42,564 nt of DNA, taken from Candidatus Segatella intestinihominis (lineage in GTDB: Bacteria; Bacteroidota; Bacteroidia; Bacteroidales; Bacteroidaceae). Shown piece after piece: positions 21,309-29,505 of the stretch; positions within the stretch are counted from its first letter, which is position 1, and every line of letters begins with the position of its first letter. The position numbers and the translations under genes were made by a program. The notes below the pieces were generated by a model. The model saw only the letters and a list, made by a program, of their open reading frames with translations. It searched no databases and was not told the DNA's origin. Where the stretch lies: NCBI GenBank assembly GCA_900548535.1, contig URLG01000018.1, positions 1 to 42,564 of the forward strand, read 5' to 3'.

Positions 21309-21983
21309 TTAATGTTTGATAATCAGCTTTTCGAGTGATGGGATATGAATCCTTCCTCGATATAGCTTGATGAGTTTGAGGTCTTGCATCTCGTTGAGAG
21401 CGTTGGAGACGTAGATGCGTTTCACGTTCATCTCTTCTGCCAGACGGGTCATCTTGATGTAAAACATCTTTTCGCCGGCTGGTCGGATGCAGTGTGATTC
21501 GAAGAAGCGGGTGATTCTCTCGCTCAATGTCTTGGGTGGAACCCGGAAGAGCCTTCGGTTGTTCTTCTGTGTCTGCGTGGAGATGAGGTTGAGCAGGTTG
21601 ATGCGGAATATCTCAAACTTATCGGATAGTTTCTGCATCTCTTGCTTGCTGATGCTCATCAGGCTGCAACCGTGCTTGGCGATGTAGGTATGGGTGAATC
21701 GCTGGGTGAGTCCGAAGATGCGCTCTATCTGGAATATCTCTGGTCCGAAGATGTCTTCCTCGATGCGATAGCCATGGTCGTCAGCCTCAGTGATAACCAT
21801 TATCTCGCCGCTGAGCAGAAAGTATAGGCGCTGACAAGCCTCGCCCTCTCTTACGATGGTCTCTCCGTCTTCCACTTTCTTGAAGTCGAATTTGGTTTGA
21901 CCAGCGATGTCCAAGAGGTCGCTCCGACTCATACCCATAAAGAGGGGGAGCACCAAGAGATTATCATATAACCTATTTTCCAT
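21309..21983 (-). CDS. Crp/Fnr-family transcription regulator
   Basis: A 224-residue protein with an N-terminal cyclic-nucleotide-binding-like barrel (VREGEACQRLYFLLSGEIMV) and a C-terminal winged helix-turn-helix (KMTRLAEEMNVKRIYVSNAL). The barrel lacks an obvious cAMP pocket (no GE..LF....R.A block) and has no Fnr-type cysteine cluster. The effector is unknown. It lies between apbE and dcp on one transcript and may control this or other operons. Confidence 0.85.
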   Translation of the reverse strand: MENRLYDNLLVLPLFMGMSRSDLLDIAGQTKFDFKKVEDGETIVREGEACQRLYFLLSGEIMVITEADDHGYRIEEDIFGPEIFQIERIFGLTQRFTHTYIAKHGCSLMSISKQEMQKLSDKFEIFRINLLNLISTQTQKNNRRLFRVPPKTLSERITRFFESHCIRPAGEKMFYIKMTRLAEEMNVKRIYVSNALNEMQDLKLIKLYRGRIHIPSLEKLIIKH

Positions 21984-22007
21984 TCTTCATTCTTCGTTCT
22001 TCACTCC

Positions 22008-23027
22008 TTACGGCGTGAGCAGTTTCTTCTCCATGCTTGGCGAGTACCACACCTTATTGTTGCCTTTGTCATCGGCATAGATGAGGTAGGCGGCTAGCTC
22101 TGGATGCTTCTTCAATACTTCCTTGGCTTTGTCCAGTCCCATGACCATGAACGAGGTGGCGAAGGCATCGGCTGTGGCGCAATTCTTAGCCACTACGGTA
22201 GCAGAGAGGATGCTGTGCTGCACAGGATACCCCGTCTTAGGGTCGATGGTGTGGGCATATTTCTTACCGTTCTTATAATAGAAGTTGCGGTAGTTGCCGC
22301 TGGTTGCCATGCCGCAATCGGTGATACTCAAGATGTCTTGCAATTCATTGTTGGTGTTGAGCGAGTCGTCTGTTGGCTTGTTGATGCCTATGTGCCATGG
22401 CTTGAGCTTGTCGCTCTGTCCGCTTACCACGATTTCGCCACCTATCTCTATCATGAAGTTCTTTATACCCTTGGCTCTCAGGAATTTTGCTACCACGTCG
22501 CTGCCGTATCCCTTGGCGATGGCAGAGCAGTCGAGCATGGTCTTTGGATTCTGCTTAATGACGTGACCTTTCTGCAGAGCCACCTTCTCATATCCGATGA
22601 ACGAATGGATGCTGTCGATGGCATTCTGGCTAGGGGTTACGCCCTTCTTGAAACCGAATCCCCATAGATTGACCAGTGGGGCTACGGTGATGTCGAAGGC
22701 TCCGTCGGTCTCCTTGCTGATGCTTTCTGCCAGGGTGAAGACATCGGTAAACATGCTGTCTACCGTAACCTGCTCATTGCGGTTGATGCGAGAGATGATG
22801 GAGGTCTTGTTGAATGGCGACAAGGAGTTGTCTACCTTCTTCAGCTCAGCCTCTATCTCTTGCTGATAGTCTGTGTCGCTCTGGTAGGTGATGTGGTAGA
22901 TGGTGCCAAACACCATGCCTTCGTTTTGCTGATAGCGCAAGTCGTTCTTCTGGCGAATGGTGTATACGCTACCTATTATTAATATAAGCAGAAAAGGTAT
23001 CTGCCAAATCAGATTTTTCTTCTTCAT
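22008..23027 (-). CDS. apbE: FAD:protein FMN transferase (ApbE)
   Basis: A 339-residue protein with an N-terminal membrane segment (about residues 7-25) that anchors it on the periplasmic side. ApbE attaches FMN covalently to Thr residues of NQR, RNF and similar flavoproteins. Family marks are SLSPFNKTSIISRIN, TDGAFDITVAPLVNLWGFG, LDCSAIAKGYGSDVVA, IEIGGEIVVSG, and HTIDPKTGYPV followed by the metal-binding CATADAFATSF. Full length. No lipobox Cys. Gap to the DUF6048 gene 9 nt. Confidence 0.93.
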   Translation of the reverse strand: MKKKNLIWQIPFLLILIIGSVYTIRQKNDLRYQQNEGMVFGTIYHITYQSDTDYQQEIEAELKKVDNSLSPFNKTSIISRINRNEQVTVDSMFTDVFTLAESISKETDGAFDITVAPLVNLWGFGFKKGVTPSQNAIDSIHSFIGYEKVALQKGHVIKQNPKTMLDCSAIAKGYGSDVVAKFLRAKGIKNFMIEIGGEIVVSGQSDKLKPWHIGINKPTDDSLNTNNELQDILSITDCGMATSGNYRNFYYKNGKKYAHTIDPKTGYPVQHSILSATVVAKNCATADAFATSFMVMGLDKAKEVLKKHPELAAYLIYADDKGNNKVWYSPSMEKKLLTP

Positions 23028-23036
23028 AACTTCTTG

Positions 23037-23732
23037 TTAGATTTCGATGGTTACATTGAATGTGCCGCCCAGTCGGGAACCGCCTTGTTTGCCAAAGCCT
23101 GGTACATACCAAGTGTTGCCTATCTCGTTTTTCTTGTAGGCGATGCGACGCTTGTATCTGAAGCTCCAACCCATGCGGATAGGACCCCATATCTTGGCAT
23201 CCACTCCGAATACGCCTTCCAACCAATGATAGTTGCAAGAAACGCCTTTTTCACCGTATGGTACATAGCCTCCCCAGACGGGATCCTGGATATCAGGAGC
23301 GGAAACATCATATTTATAAAAGGTGAAACCGTATCTGAAACCACCGAAGAGGCGGTAGTCATCATGCTTGTTCTTGAGCAAGTTCCAGTCTATACCGATT
23401 CGGGCGTAAGGAGCACTGGTCTTGTAGCTAATCTTGGTGCTCTCATCTGAGGCGTCAGCCTTGCCGTAACCCAGTTCGAATACGGGATAGTATTTGTCCT
23501 TGAGGTCTACTCTCAGCGAAGCTTCAAACTGTCCGTAGTCGCTCACCATCATCTGTACAGGACCGATGAGATCTACTCCCACAGCCAGCCCCTTGAGCAG
23601 CGGGATGGAGTCTTTCTCTATCGCTGCTGCCATCTTCTTCTGTCCCTGGGCGCTTGCCTGCTGTGGCATCAGAAGTAGGCAACTAATTGCGATTGCCGAA
23701 ATATATGTAGAAATGTGCTTTGGATGCATCAT
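23037..23732 (-). CDS. Outer-membrane beta-barrel protein (DUF6048-like)
   Basis: A 231-residue exported protein with a signal peptide (about residues 1-28, ending ASAQG). The rest alternates hydrophobic and polar residues as in an eight- to ten-strand barrel (YPVFELGYGKA, YRLFGGFRYGFTFY, GPIRMGWSFRYKRR) and ends in VTIEI, like an outer-membrane insertion signal without the final aromatic. It resembles DUF6048. Its start lies 50 nt inside the upstream lipoprotein gene; the signal peptide supports this start. Likely works with that lipoprotein. Confidence 0.65.
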   Translation of the reverse strand: MMHPKHISTYISAIAISCLLLMPQQASAQGQKKMAAAIEKDSIPLLKGLAVGVDLIGPVQMMVSDYGQFEASLRVDLKDKYYPVFELGYGKADASDESTKISYKTSAPYARIGIDWNLLKNKHDDYRLFGGFRYGFTFYKYDVSAPDIQDPVWGGYVPYGEKGVSCNYHWLEGVFGVDAKIWGPIRMGWSFRYKRRIAYKKNEIGNTWYVPGFGKQGGSRLGGTFNVTIEI

Positions 23733-24162
23733 AATTCACATCTTTATTGTTGATGACTATGGAATCAATCAGGTTGTGCGTGGTCTTCACCTCTGTGATA
23801 GTATGGAAGAATGCTGGATTGCAATCCACTGATTCGAAGTGGGAGAAATCCTCTTTCTTCACCGTCACAGTATCCTTGAACACCTGGTTCTCTTGGTTTT
23901 TTATCTCGAAGTAGAACACGTCCTCTGGCTGGTGGTAACTCATCGGCAGGATGAAGCTGTCCACCTTTACGTCCTTGTTGATCAGGACGCTGTCGGTGCC
24001 CTCGGTCTTGGTGGTAGAGATGGTCATAGTGTCATTGAGCGTGGTGATGTTGCCCATCAAGCGATACTTGGTGTAAGTAGTGTTGTTGAGGGGACAATCC
24101 AGCGACGTGCAGCCCACCATGGCTAGTACCATGAAGACGAGGCAAGGTATTATTTTCCGCAT
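23683..24162 (-). CDS. Lipoprotein (DUF6452-like)
   Basis: A 159-residue lipoprotein: signal MRKIIPCLVFMVLAMVGC with lipidated Cys18, then a beta-sandwich-like domain. The SLDCPLNNTTYTKYRL start and the end containing VKTTHNLIDSIVINNKDVNY are typical of DUF6452. Function unknown. Its 3' end overlaps the DUF6048-like gene by 50 nt and its start overlaps the glycosyltransferase gene by 13 nt, so translation of the three is probably coupled. Confidence 0.65.
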   Translation of the reverse strand: MRKIIPCLVFMVLAMVGCTSLDCPLNNTTYTKYRLMGNITTLNDTMTISTTKTEGTDSVLINKDVKVDSFILPMSYHQPEDVFYFEIKNQENQVFKDTVTVKKEDFSHFESVDCNPAFFHTITEVKTTHNLIDSIVINNKDVNYDASKAHFYIYFGNRN

Positions 24163-25121
24163 CTTATTTCCTTTTCTATTTGATAATCATTACGGTTTGG
24201 ATTCTGACGGCTGATGAGGTCGCCCAGGAATCCTGCCAGGAAGAACTGGCTGCCCAGAACCATGGCGATGAGGGCGATGAAGAAGTATGGCGAGTCGGTG
24301 ATGAGATGGCCATATACTCCATGGTAGAGGTCGATGCTCTTGTCGATGCCCAGACCGATGAGGGCGAGGAATCCAATGAAGAACACGATGCTGCCCAAGA
24401 ATCCGAATACGTGCATTGGCTTCTTGCCAAAGTTGCTGAGGAACCAGAGGGTCATCAGGTCGAGATAACCGTTCACGAAGCGGTTCCAGCCCATAAACTT
24501 AGACTTGCCAAACTTGCGTGCCTGATGGTGAACTTGCTTTTCGCCTATCTTGTCGAAGCCTGCGTTCTTTGCCAAGTATGGGATGTAGCGGTGCATCTCG
24601 CCATATACCTCGATGTTCTTCACCACGTCGCGGCGATAAGCTTTTAGTCCGCAGTTGAAGTCGTGCAGATTGTGGATGCCGCTCACCTTGCGTGCTGTGG
24701 CATTGAAAAGCTTGGTAGGAATGGTCTTGGAGAGTGGGTCGCCCTGCTTGCGGTTCATCTTGTAGCCAGATACGAGGTCATAACCTTCCTTGGTTATCAT
24801 CTGGTAGAGACCTGGTATCTCGTCTGGCGAATCCTGCAGGTCGGCATCCATGGTGATGACCACGTCGCCCTGTGCCTCCTTGAATCCACAGTAGAGGGCT
24901 GGGCTCTTGCCATAGTTGCGGCGGAACTTGATGCCTTTTACCTGCTCATGTTTCTCGGAGAGTTCTTCTATGACGTTCCATGAACGGTCGGTGGAGCCGT
25001 CGTTCACGAAGATCACTTCGTATGTAAAATCGTTGGCGTCCATCACTCGCTTAATCCAAGCGAAGAGCTCTGGCAACGATTCTTCCTCATTAAACAGAGG
25101 TACTACTACTGAAATGTCCAT
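24150..25121 (-). CDS. Polyprenyl-phosphate glycosyltransferase, GT2 family
   Basis: A 323-residue membrane enzyme. The N-terminal GT2 domain has VVVPLFNEEESLPEL, VNDGSTDRSW and the metal-binding MDADLQDSPDE (D92, D94); two C-terminal helices (about residues 232-255 and 268-295) anchor it in the inner membrane. This form (GtrB/ArnC/DPM1-like) loads a sugar onto undecaprenyl phosphate for envelope modification. The sugar cannot be told. It overlaps the downstream lipoprotein gene and follows the DUF4199 gene by 62 nt. Confidence 0.9.
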   Translation of the reverse strand: MDISVVVPLFNEEESLPELFAWIKRVMDANDFTYEVIFVNDGSTDRSWNVIEELSEKHEQVKGIKFRRNYGKSPALYCGFKEAQGDVVITMDADLQDSPDEIPGLYQMITKEGYDLVSGYKMNRKQGDPLSKTIPTKLFNATARKVSGIHNLHDFNCGLKAYRRDVVKNIEVYGEMHRYIPYLAKNAGFDKIGEKQVHHQARKFGKSKFMGWNRFVNGYLDLMTLWFLSNFGKKPMHVFGFLGSIVFFIGFLALIGLGIDKSIDLYHGVYGHLITDSPYFFIALIAMVLGSQFFLAGFLGDLISRQNPNRNDYQIEKEIRCGK

Positions 25122-25183
25122 ATCTGTATTATCTTGTTATCTGTGTTATTTATCTTGTTTTGTTTTTATATTGCTGTCTAGAA

Positions 25184-25867
25184 TTACATCTGATTCAGAT
25201 TCTTCTTAGCCATCACTGCGCCGATGATAGGGCTCAGTACGATGCCTGCCACGATGTCGGTTATCATAAACATGGCTGCCCATGCTATAGGTTTCATCAT
25301 GAAGATGGCATTGAGCACCTCCTTGGTCTCATTGGCTGTCAACTGGTATGCCTGTGCTATCATCTGGTAGCTAGCTTGCAGTTGCGACATGAATGGCCCC
25401 ATATCCATAAATCTGAACCAGAGGTATTGCACGATGGTGAGCAATAGGGTGGCGTAGAAGAATGTCTGGAAACAATAGAACGATGCGCTCATGAATGAGA
25501 TGTGTCCTTCACGCACGTCGTCACGGAATATCTTCAGTCGCTTAGCCATCACGAATGGGGTGGAGATGAGGAGCAGGTTAGCTACCAATCCCAACATCTG
25601 CATCGAAGGATTGGCTGCCAGCATGGTGCAGATGAAACTGGCTATCCATACAGCGCCGAGGATGACTCCATCCTGGCGAGCGAAAGCCTTGGTCTGTTTG
25701 ATTCGGAAGAGATCAATCACGATGGTTTTCTCGATTTCTTCAGGATTCTCCTGTTCCATCTGCTGATTGCGCTCTGTTTGTTCCGTCTGCAGTTTTTGCT
25801 CTGCTTGCTGCTTGCTTGCCTCTACTTTCTCTATGCTTTCCTTATTCTCTTGAATTTCTTTACTCAT
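25184..25867 (-). CDS. DUF4199-like inner-membrane protein
   Basis: A 227-residue protein with a Gln/Glu-rich N-terminus of about 45 residues (coiled-coil-like) and four hydrophobic helices in the rest (starting near GVILGAVWIASFICTMLAAN, LLISTPFVMAKRL, FYCFQTFFYATLLLTIVQYL and the C-terminal ITDIVAGIVLSPIIGAVMAK). The arrangement is that of DUF4199, often beside GT2 glycosyltransferases in Bacteroidota. Function unknown. First gene of the seven-gene operon running to dcp, from the promoter at 25902-25909. Confidence 0.75.
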   Translation of the reverse strand: MSKEIQENKESIEKVEASKQQAEQKLQTEQTERNQQMEQENPEEIEKTIVIDLFRIKQTKAFARQDGVILGAVWIASFICTMLAANPSMQMLGLVANLLLISTPFVMAKRLKIFRDDVREGHISFMSASFYCFQTFFYATLLLTIVQYLWFRFMDMGPFMSQLQASYQMIAQAYQLTANETKEVLNAIFMMKPIAWAAMFMITDIVAGIVLSPIIGAVMAKKNLNQM

Positions 25868-25901
25868 TGTTTTATTGATACGTATTTTTGCTATTATCGT
25901 G

Positions 25902-25909
25902 CAAAGATA
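25902..25909 (-). promoter_or_regulatory. -7 box of the DUF4199 operon
   Basis: The complement of CAAAGATA reads TATCTTTG, 35 nt before the start of the DUF4199-like gene. Confidence 0.55.
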
Positions 25910-25988
25910 CTCATTTTTTATTATATAAGGTGTAAAGTGGGAAAATATTTATATATAATTAAAGATAAAAGGCTCTTTTGGGGGAAAA

Positions 25989-26022
25989 CAAAAAAGGAAC
26001 CTTCTTTGTGAGAAGATTCCTT
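25989..26022 (-). terminator. Terminator of the SRP RNA-tRNA-Thr unit
   Basis: On the minus strand AAGGAATCTTCT pairs with AGAAGGTTCCTT around CACAA, followed by a T run. It lies directly after the tRNA. Confidence 0.8.
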
Positions 26023-26028
26023 TTCTTG

Positions 26029-26102
26029 AGCCTCTTGTCGGATTCGAACCAACGACCCCGAGATTACAAATCACGTGCTCTGGCCAACTGAGCTAAAGAG
26101 GC
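26029..26102 (-). tRNA. tRNA-Thr (UGU)
   Basis: On the minus strand the gene begins GCCTCTT and ends AAGAGGC, a 7-bp acceptor stem, with D-arm GCTCAGTTGGCCAGAGC, anticodon loop TTTGTAA giving UGU, and T-arm GGTTCGAATCC. The 3' CCA is not encoded. It is cotranscribed after the SRP RNA. Confidence 0.95.
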
Positions 26103-26106
26103 GGGT

Positions 26107-26202
26107 GGACAAGCGATTCATATCGCACCGCTACAACCAAGTACCCTTGCTATGTTCCCATCCTGGGGGATTCCGAGGGAGCTGGTCGTATGAGACTTGT
26201 CC
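26107..26202 (-). ncRNA. ffs: Signal recognition particle RNA, small bacterial type
   Basis: About 96 nt on the minus strand, 4 nt before the tRNA. The ends pair (GGACAAG with CTTGTCC). The apical part reads CAGG-ATG-GGAA-CAT-AGCA: a GGAA tetraloop closed by 3 bp and flanked by the symmetric CAGG/AGCA internal loop, the Ffh-binding hallmark of SRP RNA. The RNA joins Ffh to target membrane proteins to the translocon. Confidence 0.9.
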
Positions 26203-26224
26203 GTCTCAGCTTTTTAAGCGGATG

Positions 26225-26256
26225 CAAAGGTACTGCTTTCCTTTGAACCTACCAAA
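26225..26256 (-). promoter_or_regulatory. Promoter of the SRP RNA-tRNA-Thr unit
   Basis: Minus-strand TACCTTTG (complement of 26225-26232) and TTTGG (26252-26256). The same TACCTTTGCA form precedes tRNA-Ser and tRNA-Phe. Confidence 0.75.
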
Positions 26257-26350
26257 TATTTTGCTGAAAAACTTCTTGCTTTTAACATCTATTTAGAAGT
26301 TTGGGAGAAAAACAAGTGAATTCTTTACTCTTCACTCTTCGTTCTTCACT

Positions 26351-28933
26351 TTAGAAGTCAACAACCGTGATGCCTGCGCCACCGAATTGTACGTGCTCAT
26401 CTGCATAGTGAGTCACATTTGGCACGCTGCTCAAGTACTGACGAATCAACTGGCGTAGGATACCATTGCCCTTGCCATGAAGGATGCGAACCCTTGGCAT
26501 ACCCACCAAGATGGCATCGTCGATGAAGTATTGCACGGCATTGAGAGCGTCGTCGCCACGCATACCTCTGATGTCGAGATCCTGATGGAAGTTTGTCTTG
26601 TGGGCATCAATGGTCTTGCGGGTCTCCTTGCTGATGCCGTAGGAAGCCAAGTTCTCCTTACGCTCCTCGGTCTTGTCCTGAGTCTCGGTAGATGGGGTGG
26701 CGTGCTCCAGTCTGTTGAGACGCATCTTGGTTCTCATGCCTCCGAATACGGCGGTAGCTGTATCGCCACTGATGCTTTCCACCTTGCCCACGGTAGTCAA
26801 GCCCTTGATGCGAACGGTATCGCCAGCCTTAATCTCTCGATTGTTATCTACTTGCGTCTTGTTCTGTGCATTGCGCAGGGCAGCGGCAGCTTTTTCCTGA
26901 TTTTCTTTCTTCTCTGCCTGTCGCTTGGCATGGCGTTCCTTGCGTTGCTGTATCTGGGCTATCTTGCGAGCTATCTTGTCGTCAGCCTCCTTGGTGTCAA
27001 TCTCCTGTACCTCCTGCTTGAAGGCATCGAGTTCCTGACGGATACGGCGGGTCTCCTCCTTCTCTGCCTGGCTCTCTCTGATCTCTCGGATGGCATTCTC
27101 TATCTTCTTATTGCTCTCCTTCAAGAGTTCGGCAGCTTCTTCCTTCGCCTTTTGGAGAATAGCCTTACGGCTGCGCTCGATGTCTTCGATGTCACTCTCA
27201 TACTTGGAGATGGTTTTCTCCATATCCTTCTCACGCTGATGGATGTTCTGGCGCTTGTTCTCCCAGTATCGCTTGTCGCGAACGATGTCTTGCAGGTACT
27301 TGTCGCTCTGGATATACTCTGAGCCAACAATATCAGATGCCTCCTTGATGACCTCCTCTGGAAGGCCAATCTTGCGGGCTATCTCGATGGCAAATGAAGA
27401 GCCTGGTCTGCCGATGGCTAACTGGAAGAGAGCTTTCATCTCATGGCGGTCGTAGAGCATGGCTCCGTTGACCACTCCCTCATGACTGTCGGCAAAATGC
27501 TTCAAGTTCTGGTAGTGGGTGGTGATGACGCCGTAAGCCTGCTGCTTGCAGAATTTATCGAGCACAGCCTCGGCGATGGCTCCACCAATGCCAGGCTCGG
27601 TACCTGTGCCAAACTCATCTATCAGGATGATGGTGTCGCCGTTGGCTGCCTTCATCATGTTCTTCATATTCAAGAGGTGAGAAGAGTAGGTACTCAAGTC
27701 GTTCTCCAGGCTCTGCTCATCACCGATGTCGATCATGATGTTTTGGAATACGCCCGTCTTGGAACGTTCGCTTACCGGAATGCTCAGTCCGCACTGCAAC
27801 ATATACTGGAGCAGGCCCACGGTCTTCAGGCATACTGACTTACCGCCGGCGTTAGGACCAGAGATAATCAGAATGCGTTTCTCTTGAGTCAGGGTAATGT
27901 CGAGTGGCACCACCTTCTCGTTCTTCTTTTGCAGGGATTGCTGCAAGAGTGGATGGATGGCGCGAATCCAGTCTACGTGTGGATGGTCTTCCACCTCAGG
28001 CTCTATCGCCTTGAAGGTATCGGCGAGTTTTTGTTTCGCCAGAATCAAGTCGATGAGGGCGAGGAATCGGTATGAGTCCAATATCTCCTTGGAGAATGGG
28101 CGCACCTTGTTGGTGAAGTCGGTGAGGATGCGGATAATCTCCTTTCTTTCCTCTCCCTCCAACTCACGCACACGGTTGTTCGCCTCCACCACCTCGGTAG
28201 GTTCGATGAAGACTGTCTTACCTGTGGCACTCTCATCGTGTACGATACCTCTAATCTTGCGCTTCAGTGTTGGAATAACCGGTATCACCAGTCTGCCGTC
28301 GCGCAGGGTGGGGGTTACGTCTTTCTCTACCACGCCCTCGCTCTGGGCTGCACGCAATATACTATATAAGGTACGCGAGATGCTGCCTTCGGTCTTTGCC
28401 AGTTCTCTGCGAATCTGGAGCAGTTCGGGGGTGGCGTTGTCACGTATCTTTCCGAATTTGTCTAATATTTGGTCGATGCGCTGGATGAGCTGTGGAAAGG
28501 TCATCACGTCGGCAGATAGGCGATGCAGGGCAGGGTATGGGTACTTCTTCTCTCTTCTCCATCCGTCTTCCTGCTCGGCATGGGCGTCATCCTCATCGCT
28601 GTGGTTGAGGATTTTCACCATGCCAGCGATGGTGGAGAGGGAACGGCGAAGGTCGAAGAGCTCGTCCTCTTCCAAGTGGGTGTTCTCCACACGGATACGG
28701 AGGATGCTTTCTCTTACGTCATAGAAATATTGCAGGGGAAAGTCCTCTACTTCCTCCATCAGTCGGCGGAACTCACGCACCTGCATGAGCCACTCGTTTA
28801 CCTGTTCGGCATCGCTGCTGAAAGCCATCTTGTCCACCTGTTCCTTGCCCAGTGGAGAGAGACATCTTTCGCGCAGCATCTTGCGGATTTCGTTGAATCC
28901 TATTTTATTTTCAAAATTATCTGGATAAATCAT
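26351..28933 (-). CDS. mutS2: Endonuclease MutS2
   Basis: An 860-residue protein with the MutS2 layout: N-terminal core helices, the VTPTLRDGRLVIPVI lever segment (about residue 207), HDESATGKTVFIEPTEVVEA, the ABC-type ATPase with Walker A GPNAGGKS (359-366) and Walker B IILIDEFGTGTEPG, a long coiled coil (about 530-660), and a C-terminal Smr nuclease domain (from about 785, DLDIRGMRGDDAL and LHGKGNG). MutS2 limits recombination, and in some bacteria resolves collided ribosomes. It overlaps the thiE-like gene by 4 nt, yet a -7 box (28939-28946) lies so close that a leaderless transcript is possible. Confidence 0.95.
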   Translation of the reverse strand: MIYPDNFENKIGFNEIRKMLRERCLSPLGKEQVDKMAFSSDAEQVNEWLMQVREFRRLMEEVEDFPLQYFYDVRESILRIRVENTHLEEDELFDLRRSLSTIAGMVKILNHSDEDDAHAEQEDGWRREKKYPYPALHRLSADVMTFPQLIQRIDQILDKFGKIRDNATPELLQIRRELAKTEGSISRTLYSILRAAQSEGVVEKDVTPTLRDGRLVIPVIPTLKRKIRGIVHDESATGKTVFIEPTEVVEANNRVRELEGEERKEIIRILTDFTNKVRPFSKEILDSYRFLALIDLILAKQKLADTFKAIEPEVEDHPHVDWIRAIHPLLQQSLQKKNEKVVPLDITLTQEKRILIISGPNAGGKSVCLKTVGLLQYMLQCGLSIPVSERSKTGVFQNIMIDIGDEQSLENDLSTYSSHLLNMKNMMKAANGDTIILIDEFGTGTEPGIGGAIAEAVLDKFCKQQAYGVITTHYQNLKHFADSHEGVVNGAMLYDRHEMKALFQLAIGRPGSSFAIEIARKIGLPEEVIKEASDIVGSEYIQSDKYLQDIVRDKRYWENKRQNIHQREKDMEKTISKYESDIEDIERSRKAILQKAKEEAAELLKESNKKIENAIREIRESQAEKEETRRIRQELDAFKQEVQEIDTKEADDKIARKIAQIQQRKERHAKRQAEKKENQEKAAAALRNAQNKTQVDNNREIKAGDTVRIKGLTTVGKVESISGDTATAVFGGMRTKMRLNRLEHATPSTETQDKTEERKENLASYGISKETRKTIDAHKTNFHQDLDIRGMRGDDALNAVQYFIDDAILVGMPRVRILHGKGNGILRQLIRQYLSSVPNVTHYADEHVQFGGAGITVVDF

Positions 28934-29505
28934 GGGTGCAAAAGTACAACATTATCTTGAAATAGCAAAATTTTCTTCCAAATATTGCCTAGCATAGCCC
29001 CTCCGCCAAAGTGCCAAGCCGCTAATTGGGCGAATTTTTCCTCCGTTACGCCGCCCAGGGCCATCACTTTCTCGTCGATGATGCCGGCTTGGGCTGCCTC
29101 AGTCAGAGTCTTTTCGGTGAAGGCATGTTGGTAGCCTTGCTTGGAGATGCTGTCGAAGATGGGGCTCAGGAAGACGTAGTCGCAAACTGGCTTTTTCTCG
29201 ATTACCTCTTCCAGGCTGTGGCAGGAACAGGAGATGCTGCCTTGGAATCCCTCCGGTATCTCATGGTTGCGTCGGTTCAGGTGAATGCCGTGCAAGTGAT
29301 ATTTCTGGCAGAGGGAGAAGTGGTCGTTGACCACAATCTGTGGGTACCATTTGGGGGCTATCTCTTGGAGTAGTCGCTCGCAATCTTCTAGGCTGGAGTC
29401 GGGCTTGCGCAGATGCAGCAGGTCGATGCCAGCCTCGAAGAGTTGGTTGATGTATTTTGCCTCATGCTCTATGAAGTCGGGCATGGTGATAACAATCCAT
29501 TTCAT
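28930..29505 (-). CDS. Thiamine phosphate synthase-like protein (ThiE/TenI)
   Basis: A 191-residue TIM-barrel protein: LLHLRKP (compare QLR.K in ThiE), the IVVNDHFSLCQKYHLHGIHL block, SCSCHSLEEV, CDYVFLSPIF and the C-terminal VMALGGVTEEKFAQLAAWHF. ThiE joins hydroxymethylpyrimidine diphosphate to thiazole phosphate. The protein is short, and the usual Ser/Thr-rich phosphate loop after SPIF is altered (SISKQGYQHAF), so a TenI-like role is possible. It sits between thiD and mutS2 with 4-nt overlaps on both sides. Confidence 0.8.
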   Translation of the reverse strand: MKWIVITMPDFIEHEAKYINQLFEAGIDLLHLRKPDSSLEDCERLLQEIAPKWYPQIVVNDHFSLCQKYHLHGIHLNRRNHEIPEGFQGSISCSCHSLEEVIEKKPVCDYVFLSPIFDSISKQGYQHAFTEKTLTEAAQAGIIDEKVMALGGVTEEKFAQLAAWHFGGGAMLGNIWKKILLFQDNVVLLHP

